Shown: positions 24,353 to 32,900 of the stretch, piece by piece
How the letters are laid out: each line of letters begins with the position of its first letter
Position numbering within the stretch: position 1 is the first letter of the stretch
From: Oopsacas minuta
Lineage: Eukaryota; Porifera; Hexactinellida; Lyssacinosida; Leucopsacidae
Reading direction: 5' to 3'
DNA: 64,000 nt
Assembly (NCBI GenBank): GCA_024704765.1
Contig: JAKMXF010000312.1
Span: 248,001 to 312,000 of the forward strand
Notes under the pieces: model-generated
Told to the model about the DNA's origin: nothing
The model's database searches: none
The model's input: the letters and a program-made list of their open reading frames with translations, nothing else
Program-made: the position numbers and the translations under genes

Positions 24353-25609
24353 CTAGAAAGCTAGGAGATTACATTTCTTGTTCTTTTGAGCTATAATAAT
24401 TCTATTTTTCTTGTCTATAGCTACTCCATAGGGATGATAGAACTTCTGATCTCCTGGTAGCATATCACTACTGATAGTGTGTAGGACTTCTCCTTTATTG
24501 GAGAATATCTTGATTTGATTTCCTTCCCAATCGGCTACGATAATATTCCCCAGTTGATCAATTGAGAAGAAACAACTCCAATCAATCTCACTTTTTTCTA
24601 TCAAACACCTCACTAGCTTTCCTTGTAGAGAGAATATTCGTAGATGGAAAGGAGGAAAGTAACCAAACATGATATACATGTTATCCTCGTACAGTTTTAT
24701 GCTATATGTTAGTGTATCGGATTTAACTTGAGTAGTTTTGAGTTTGATTGTTTTCAGGAATTTGAGATTTTTATCAAACACAATTACTGATTTGTTCTCA
24801 TGCTCACATCCATAAACATTCATGTTTCTATCAATATCAATTCCAGAGACTATTCTCTCTGTTTTAACCGATTTGATAGAATCATTGCTTGACTTTTCAA
24901 TCTTTACTAGCTCGTCTTTAGTAGATACGAAAATGAATTCATTCATTAGAGCTATTCCAACAGGCCGTTGAGGTGTTGGTATTTTGTAGAGATGGTTACC
25001 TTCTCTATCGAATACTTGTATTATGTTAGCGTTATAATCAGTAACAAATATATTCTGTGTTTTGTTGTCAATTGCTATTTGCATTGGATGAGCAATCTCA
25101 CCAGAACCTGTTCCTTCTCGGAACCAGACAGGACACAATTTCACAGAATAATCAACTGGGATTATAGGTCTCTCCTTCAGTGCCACAACCTTACACACAT
25201 CAATCACTGATTGTTCCAGCTGTTCCATCTTCCAGTCCAACTCTAGCCACCCCACATTCACACTCCTTGCTACCTCCTCTCTGATCTCATCTTCTAGCGT
25301 CCGTAGATTCTTCTCGAGTACTTTCTTCAATTTGTTCTTTGTCAGGTCTCTCTCTAGTCCTTCTCTAGCTGTGCACAGTTCCTGGAGGAGCTCTCTCTTC
25401 TCATTGAACTCTTGTCTCGCTTTCATAACAACCTCATCCATCTCTTGTAACAGACTGTGCTCCCTCACTGCTAACAGACTGTGTAGCTGCTGGAAGTTAC
25501 TACTCACTTTCTCTTTCTCTATCTGCACGTGGTTAGTCAGATCTGTTAGATTCATCTCTAACTCATCTACACACATCAGTTCTCCTACAGCTGCTACTCG
25601 CGTCGCCAT
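24353..25609 (-). CDS. Coiled-coil/NHL-repeat protein, copy 2 (intact)
   Basis: One exon; start chosen at the [12 protein letters not shown] methionine shared by all copies, giving 418 codons (an in-frame ATG 19 codons upstream is not shared). Residues about 15-130 are a charged coiled coil like the BBC region of TRIM proteins, but no RING or B-box cysteines are present. Residues about 155-418 hold six NHL-like blades, e.g. [53 protein letters not shown] and YGVAIDKKNRIIIAQ. TRIM-NHL relatives use this propeller to bind RNA or protein; the role here is unknown. It is nearly identical to the copies at 2256, 31385 and 47339. The stop is TAG where the others use TGA, and homology ends at the stop. 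Confidence 0.85.
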   Translation of the reverse strand: MATRVAAVGELMCVDELEMNLTDLTNHVQIEKEKVSSNFQQLHSLLAVREHSLLQEMDEVVMKARQEFNEKRELLQELCTAREGLERDLTKNKLKKVLEKNLRTLEDEIREEVARSVNVGWLELDWKMEQLEQSVIDVCKVVALKERPIIPVDYSVKLCPVWFREGTGSGEIAHPMQIAIDNKTQNIFVTDYNANIIQVFDREGNHLYKIPTPQRPVGIALMNEFIFVSTKDELVKIEKSSNDSIKSVKTERIVSGIDIDRNMNVYGCEHENKSVIVFDKNLKFLKTIKLKTTQVKSDTLTYSIKLYEDNMYIMFGYFPPFHLRIFSLQGKLVRCLIEKSEIDWSCFFSIDQLGNIIVADWEGNQIKIFSNKGEVLHTISSDMLPGDQKFYHPYGVAIDKKNRIIIAQKNKKCNLLAF

Positions 25610-25745
25610 AACTCTTAACTCAAACGTATATTCTATAACTTTTAACTCTATCAATATACCTAACACAATACATACAGTGCTTTTATATGAATCTAATTAT
25701 ACTCAATAGTCATTTGTATTAACAGATAGAATTACAATTCAGAAA
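25610..25745 (-). promoter_or_regulatory. Duplicated 5' flank of NHL copy 2
   Basis: Inverse of 2116-2255, including the ATAGAATATACGTTTGAG stretch directly ahead of the ATG. Its conservation with copy 1 marks the promoter or UTR part of that duplication. The gap 25746-26424 beyond it holds nothing recognised apart from a pogo-like end near 26020 (GAGAACTAGGATAAGGCGAAC). Confidence 0.5.
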
Positions 25746-26424
25746 TGTTTATATGAATATATTAACACTTGTGATTATTCTATTAATAACTCATTCTAAT
25801 TTATACACATTTAAATTTGGGTCTGGGTTGAATATCAGAGTCTCCATGTGCATAAGAACAGTTATCAATCATAATCGGGCAGCCCTGTGGATGATTCATA
25901 TGAAACCAACAGAGTTTAGTCTTTAAGAGTTGAGAAGTATTATCAGTGACAGATCTCTCTTCTTCTTCTCTCCAGTCACGAAGCTGGACACTTCCACCAT
26001 GAACTATATGGATAATACAGGAGAACTAGGATAAGGCGAACTCCATTGGGAAATAAAATTGTGTACGCTTCTATGAATATTCTTAATTAGCATAAAATTC
26101 GAAATCCTAAGCGGAATACAGGGCTCGCAACTCTCCTCGCTTGTCAAACTATTTTGCGTTTGCACATACAACAAAATCTCTACTAATATAATTCATAAGT
26201 GTAACGATTAAATTCTGACATTTTTCACGAATCTACGATTTCGAAACTTCCCAGGGGTTGAGAACTCTGCGAATATGTTTACTTCTGAGTTCTCAAATGG
26301 GTACATTCACTCTAGGGGGCTATATTGGCCTCATTCTCAAAATTCACCAACACTAGTGGTTATGATATTTACAAAAACAAGTCAAATAATTGTCCTTTAT
26401 TCGAATTAAAATTATTAAATTCGG

Positions 26425-29400
26425 CTAACTAAAGAAATATTTAGAATCAGATATCTGTGAGATATCTAGGTTTCCTTTAGAGGGAATATTCTTAAAAAAT
26501 GTGACAGCTTTCTCGCTCAATTTATCTCCGTAAACACTTAGAAAATGACTTGCTAGATCTTCAAGAATTGGTTGGGAGTGGAGGAGAATAAACTGGTCCC
26601 TTAGAATTCTTCCCATGGCATCTACAGTTGATGCATGCGTCCAATAACTGTCGTGTATCGACACAAATGTTACACCTTCCCGTTGGCAGTTTAGAGAAGT
26701 CAGCATCATGTGGCACGAGTCAAGGGAATGGATGAAATTAGGCGGGAAACCACTCCGTTGTCTAGTAACATTCGGTTTTTTCGTCCATTCAGAGCTGTAT
26801 GTTATGCTTAACGATTTCTGGAGTTTCGTGGTTATCCGTTTACTAAATGACTTATGATAGGGCTGTATACAAATTAATCCCATTGGGGTCATCCACTCAA
26901 CTGGGGATTCTCTAGCTATAATACTCGCAGATTGTGCAAACCAATTTTGAATCCCTTTCGCATTTTGGAACATTTCTGCCATAGATTTATTCAGGAGTTT
27001 TACTATGTAAGTGCTTGTATCAAATAGTTCACTTCTCTCCCAATTAGTCAATTCTTTTAATTGAGCCTCAACTTGTAGTCTAGCACCTATAAAAGTAACG
27101 CCGTATACCTCAGTCATAACCGGCTGTTTGACAACTTTACGTGAGATTAGCCCTTCTAATTTCTGGGCGACAAGGGAGCCATCTTTCGCGTCCTGACTTC
27201 TGAACTTCTCCACATGATTAGCGACCTCTGTGTAGACATCAGCTGGTACGATAGAGGGTATAAGATTCACACTTTGTGCTCCAATAGGATCTCTTCCTAG
27301 TGCGGCATAATGCTGCAGACCATTACAACTACCATCTTGGTGGATTGGAATGTTCGAGACGAAATTTTCAGGATCCCCTGACGAAATAGCGTCTCTTATC
27401 TCTTTGCAGACCGCCAGCACCTGCCAGGGCTCATCCTTGTCTTTCCACCAGCCCCTTCCATCCATCGGATTATCAGCTGATTCAATAATCTCGTCAATTA
27501 ATACGTTAGCTGCACTGAGCCTCTCCTGTAATGAAGTTCGTTTATAGAGGCCGGTCAGGTTAATTAGGTGGATTTTTAACCAGTCCAGCCCCTTCGGCCC
27601 CAGAGGCTTACCGACCGCGAATTTCATGATCCCCCTCTGGACATCGTCCCCCATGTGTGAAAGGGTAGGAGACATCGGGTAGGCTCGTCCTCTAAAGTCT
27701 AGATAATGAGGCAGCCAGAAAATTCGGTCCCTAAAAGTATCAGCTACTGATAATCTATACAGCAAATCCATATATAAGGAATAAGCTTCTGTGTTAGCTT
27801 TCTTTTCTTGTAAATGAGAAGATTTCAGTTTGAAATATTCATTTGGACTTAGCTTTGGACTCCATTCTGGAGAATTTTCGAGTTTTTCTGGGATTTTAGC
27901 AACGCCGAGTTCATCAGAGCCTCCAGCTCTGAATATTTTTATGACGTTATCTAGAATTGGCTTGTTTATCCTCCAAGGACAGTCCCCCAGATAATTAAGG
28001 GCATCAAACACCCCTCTCAGCTTCCCATTGTCACCTATTATCTCTTGGTGGTGTCCTCCCTCCGTGACACGGACCAGGAATGTCGGTAGACCAAGTAGTC
28101 CCCCGTCTCTGATAGAACACCAAGGTTTAGGAGGGATTAAAGTTGGCAGAGCGATAGCTGGGATCCGAATAGTAGCTTTATTCACTCTACTAGCGTTTCT
28201 AAAGAATCTCACCAGCTTTTCGTTGGGGTATATAGTTGCTGGCTCTTTGACCCCCTTCAGACGTAGGTAGTAGAATGGTTTTCCTGTCTTGATCTCTGGG
28301 TCAATATCCAAACGGGGCATACTCAGAGTATTCACAAATAAATACAATAAATGGAAGCCTATGCTATCTATCACACGATGTGGCCATATCGCATAATGTA
28401 TGTCTAGTGAGTTAGAATGCTGTTGTATTACTTGCTGCCAGTATTCACGTGATGAGTAATTACTGGAAATAGCGGAGTTTGTGAATATACGGCAATAGTC
28501 ATTATACATAGCTGATAAATCCGTGAATAAACCAGTTTTATCTTTCTTATTGATGACGTATCGATGCCAAGCGGCTTCGCCAATCACATTATTGAGTTGG
28601 AAAGTGGACAAGCCATTAACACCTAGAGATAGAAGTGGCAGTGCCACTTGATGTATCATAATTTCAGCCCAGGTTTCTGGTGGTAACAGACAAAGGAAAA
28701 GGGTGTCTCTTGGTAGTACAGGGCCTGTTCTCCCTTGCGTGTCCAGCTGGGGGAGATCTAACTCACTAAGGAGTAGGGTTTGTTCCTCTTTGATTGCTTT
28801 GATTAACTCATTTTTCCAATTTTGGATTGTTTCCTGCAATGCTTTGAATTTTGATATTCTCATTTCTAACATAACCTTACTTTTAGCGGCTGAATACGGG
28901 GGAGCTACTGATGTAATATCAGAGTAGCCAGCACGTTCTGTTTGTAATTGTTCATCTAAACAGTTGGATAATTCAGTGAATGATAAAATATCATTGAGAG
29001 GGGGGATTTTATTTCTAGAAAATTCATTCCTTTCTTCAGAGTATAATTCGGTGAGCATAGAAGGGAGCGGACCCTCTCTTTGAGGGGGATACTTCTGTGT
29101 CAAGGTGGGAGCAACTCTCTTCAGGGTATCTGTAACTATTCTAGCTTGATGTGGAGTTAGTCTACTTTTCTTCACAATATACTCAGGTTCAAAACCTCCT
29201 TCTTTCATTTGAGTAAGAGTTTCCTGAATTTCCTCATATTGGTAATGTTTGGAGTGAAAATATATTTTACAAGAATAACTATCCTGATTTATGATTTTAT
29301 TCTCGCTAGCTAATTCCCAAGCTCTCATGAACTTGTCGTTATCTCCCTGACGACTAGATTCGACCCAAGCCCAGAGTAATCCGTTTATAGTGTCAGGAAA

Positions 29401-29811
29401 TAGTTTGATTCTACTTTGCTGACAAGACAGAACGATATCCCAAGCAGCTTCCAATTTCCCTAGAGTCACCAGAGCGTCCAAAACACATACCAAATGCTTC
29501 TCACTGTAGACAGGATACTGACCCAGTTTGTTTCGTGGTTTGGTGTCTACCATTCGTTTGGAGAGATATTCTGAAACTTTTGACATCTTAATTAAATTAA
29601 ATTTTGGTGGAATTTCTTTCTCTTTTTTACTTTTACTAATTTCTGCTGCATTTTGTAACCGTTTATTAACGTTAGTCCATAAAACTGTGTCAGCGGACAC
29701 TTTGGTTTGTAAATAGCATTTATGATAAATGAGATTATCAAATTTTCTAAGATAAGACAACCGAAATACGAATCTGGAATGTGAAGATAAGTGTGCTAAT
29801 TGGACTATCAT
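26425..29811 (-). CDS. POLRMT: Mitochondrial DNA-directed RNA polymerase
   Basis: An intronless gene of 1128 codons. The T7-like catalytic motifs are complete: motif A IHQDGSCNGLQHYAALGRD (about residue 822), motif B RKVVKQPVMTEVYGVTFIG (about 890) and motif C FVSIHDSYWTHA (about 1052), giving the two catalytic aspartates and the fingers lysine. The RGRAYPMSP segment of the T/N region is also typical. A PPR-like helical region lies at about residues 105-225. The N-terminus is basic and hydrophobic (MIVQLAHLSSHSRFVFRLSY), fitting a mitochondrial presequence. It transcribes the mitochondrial genome and primes replication. It begins 90 bp downstream of the TRMT44 stop on the same strand. The absence of introns in a 3.4-kb gene is notable beside its 12-exon neighbour. 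Confidence 0.96.
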   Translation of the reverse strand: MIVQLAHLSSHSRFVFRLSYLRKFDNLIYHKCYLQTKVSADTVLWTNVNKRLQNAAEISKSKKEKEIPPKFNLIKMSKVSEYLSKRMVDTKPRNKLGQYPVYSEKHLVCVLDALVTLGKLEAAWDIVLSCQQSRIKLFPDTINGLLWAWVESSRQGDNDKFMRAWELASENKIINQDSYSCKIYFHSKHYQYEEIQETLTQMKEGGFEPEYIVKKSRLTPHQARIVTDTLKRVAPTLTQKYPPQREGPLPSMLTELYSEERNEFSRNKIPPLNDILSFTELSNCLDEQLQTERAGYSDITSVAPPYSAAKSKVMLEMRISKFKALQETIQNWKNELIKAIKEEQTLLLSELDLPQLDTQGRTGPVLPRDTLFLCLLPPETWAEIMIHQVALPLLSLGVNGLSTFQLNNVIGEAAWHRYVINKKDKTGLFTDLSAMYNDYCRIFTNSAISSNYSSREYWQQVIQQHSNSLDIHYAIWPHRVIDSIGFHLLYLFVNTLSMPRLDIDPEIKTGKPFYYLRLKGVKEPATIYPNEKLVRFFRNASRVNKATIRIPAIALPTLIPPKPWCSIRDGGLLGLPTFLVRVTEGGHHQEIIGDNGKLRGVFDALNYLGDCPWRINKPILDNVIKIFRAGGSDELGVAKIPEKLENSPEWSPKLSPNEYFKLKSSHLQEKKANTEAYSLYMDLLYRLSVADTFRDRIFWLPHYLDFRGRAYPMSPTLSHMGDDVQRGIMKFAVGKPLGPKGLDWLKIHLINLTGLYKRTSLQERLSAANVLIDEIIESADNPMDGRGWWKDKDEPWQVLAVCKEIRDAISSGDPENFVSNIPIHQDGSCNGLQHYAALGRDPIGAQSVNLIPSIVPADVYTEVANHVEKFRSQDAKDGSLVAQKLEGLISRKVVKQPVMTEVYGVTFIGARLQVEAQLKELTNWERSELFDTSTYIVKLLNKSMAEMFQNAKGIQNWFAQSASIIARESPVEWMTPMGLICIQPYHKSFSKRITTKLQKSLSITYSSEWTKKPNVTRQRSGFPPNFIHSLDSCHMMLTSLNCQREGVTFVSIHDSYWTHASTVDAMGRILRDQFILLHSQPILEDLASHFLSVYGDKLSEKAVTFFKNIPSKGNLDISQISDSKYFFS

Positions 29812-29901
29812 GAACTGAATTTGTAAAATAACAACAAAACACTGCCAAATAAAGTATTCGGATGATTCGTGAATGTATGATATGGGTGTGTAACAAAGGT
29901 A

Positions 29902-32900
29902 TTAATTATAGAATTGTAGAAATGCAATATCTATGGGTAATTAATAATTATGTTTCACCTGAAAATATTTGATGATGGTTCTTTAGGAGAGTTTGTAAAC
30001 CGCCGTGCTCATTCTTAAGTTTAACTAACAGATCTTTTGTGAATAATCCTACTATCTCTTTCATAGACATCTTGCCTGATATAGGAGAATATACATTAGA
30101 CACTGAATATAAGAACCTTGTTGGGAGTAGCAATACATGTCCTCATAACTGACATAAAAGACTGCAGAATATATGAGAACAGCTTTTCAGCGGACAGTTC
30201 TTATAACCGGTATCCACTGTAATAGAGTTTTACGTTAAATAATTTTCTCGAAGCTGCTTGGGGAATATTACTACTATAAATAGAAAGAAATCCAGTTTCA
30301 GTTTCAGTTTCAGTTTCAGTTTCAATTGAAAATGGCTTTTACTTTAATTTCAATTTCCCCCCCAAAAATTGTTACAATTTATAATATTACCTCCTCTATT
30401 CCACTCGCCTCCAGCGCTGTTATCACCTCTCTTAATTAGATTAGTAGCCACAAGATCAACAACTTCCGTCTGGAGTTGTCTAGGCTGTTTACTGCAATTC
30501 CTAACCTCCTGTACATTTCTAGGTAGGAATACTGTATCTATGCATTCATGATTCATTTTAGACCTCTTAGGAGGAATATCTGGTAACGAAGGCTCAGGCC
30601 TTGATTTGAGGTACTTTGTCCTCAATTTATCAATTCGAGAAGTTTCCTCTTTCGAGTAAGTCCTCGTTCTTCCTATTTGGCAAACCTACAAAGATCAGAG
30701 ATCTATCACATAGCTCATAAATGTCCTCACAATTATTATACTTATATGAAATAATTGACACCTTTTTGGTAGAAGGGATTCTCAGAATATCTTGCTCAAC
30801 TTTGAATCCACAAACCTCCCCTACTTCTCTAATAAAGTTCAAATAACTTCTGTATACACTTAAACTACCTTCTCTCTTGCTGAACTATAAGATTAGAATG
30901 TTTTCTAAAATTATGTGTATATTTTTCGTTTGTTTGTTTGTTTGTTTGTTTACCTTTGAATAGAAGTCATAAGCACAACAAGGAATAACACAATATTTCA
31001 TCTCATAACAAGACCTAACAATAATGAACAGATAAATAATACCCATCAAGGAGACAAACACATACCTTGAAGCAATAAATGGTATCCAAGGGGTAAGCTC
31101 ATCGGAATGGTTACCTATTACCCAATCAATTTCTGAGTTAAATGTGGCATCTACAGAGGGGATAAATGTGTCTTGCTAAACAAATACAAACAATATATGA
31201 AATATGAAAATAGAAATAATCACAAAATTAGTATACAAGAAGTATAAGAAAGTCTATTGTTACTAAAAATAGATTTGATTAAAATAGATAGTAACTTAAT
31301 ACTTGAGACTATTATGAGTAGAATAATTATTAATAAGAATTATACTATCAGATTAATATTAGTAAAGTGATTGAGTTAAGAGTTATGGCGACACGAGTAG
31401 CAGCTGTAGGAGAACTGATGTGTGTAGATGAGTTAGAGGGGAATCTAACAGATCTGACTAACCACGTGCAGATAGAGAAAGAGAAAGTGAGTAATAACTT
31501 CCAGCAGTTACACAGTCTGTTAGTAGTGAGGGAGCACAGTCTGTTACAAGAGATGGATGAGGTTGTTATGAGAGCGAGACAAGAGTTCAATGAGAAGAGA
31601 GGGCTCCTCCAGGAACTGTACACAGCCAGCGAAGACCTAGAGAGAGACCTGACAAGGAACAAATTGAGGAAAGTACTCGAGAAGAATCTACGAACGATAG
31701 AAGATGAGATCAGAGAGGAGGTAGCAAGGAGTGTGAATGTGGGGTGGGTCGAGTTGGATTGGAAGATGGAACAGCTGGAACAATCAGTGATTGATGTGTG
31801 TAAGGTTGTGGCACTGAAGGAGAGACCTATAATCCCAGTTGATTATTCTGTTAAATTGTGTCCTGTCTGGTCCCGAGAAGGAACAGGTTCTGGTGAGATT
31901 GCTAATCCCAGGCAAATAGCAATTGACAACAAAACACAGAATATATTTGTTGCTGATTATATCGCTAACATAATACAAGTATTCGATAGAGAAGGTAACC
32001 ATCTCTACAAAATACCAACACCTCAATGGCCTATTGGAATAGCTCTAATGAATGAGTTCATTTTCGTATCTGCTGAAGACGAGCTAGTAAAGATAGAAAG
32101 GTCAAGTCATGATTCTATCAAATCGGTTAAAACAGAGAGAAGAGTCTGGGGAATTGATATTGATAGAAACATGAATGTTTATGGATGTGAGCTTAAGAAC
32201 AAATCAGTAATTGTGTTTGATAAAGATCTCAAATTCCTGAAAAGAATCAAACTCAAAACTACTCAAGTTGAATCCAATACAAAAACAAATAGCATAAAAC
32301 TGTACGAGGATAACATGTATGTCATGTTTGGTATGTATCCTCCTTTCCATCTACAAATATTCTCTCTAGGAGGAGAGCTAGTGAGGTGTTTGATAGAAGA
32401 AAGTGAGATCAGTTGGAGTGATTTCTTCTCAATTGATCAACTGGGGAATATTATCGTAGCCGATTGGGGAGGAAATCAAATCAAGATATTCTCCAATAAA
32501 GGAGAAGTCCTACACACTATCAGTAGTGATATGCTACCAGGAGATCAGAACTTATATGGTCCCTATGGAGTAGCAATTAACAAGAGGAATAGAATTATTA
32601 TAGCTCAAGAGAACAAGGAGTGTAATCTCCTAGCTTTCTGAATTCTCCAAGTACACATATTTCCTTATTTCTTATACACTTTATCTTTCGTATAATTATC
32701 TATTCAAATGTTCAGTAATTATTATTAGTTATTACCTCAATATGCGTATTATCTCCGTATAGACGCCATATCTTCCTCTTCCTCATATCCACACCTTTCC
32801 CAGGATGCTATAAAAGGATAATACAGTAAACTCTCGTCATAACGAAGTGCTCAGCCCCAGGTTCATTTCGCTAAGTAAAATCAATTACTTTCAAGCTATA

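Noticed and set aside
24968-25210. An 80-codon antisense frame recurring in all four NHL copies
   Set aside because: It is the shadow of a nearly identical sense coding sequence; its conservation follows from the sense strand and its composition (Tyr, Cys, Ile rich) is unlike a protein.
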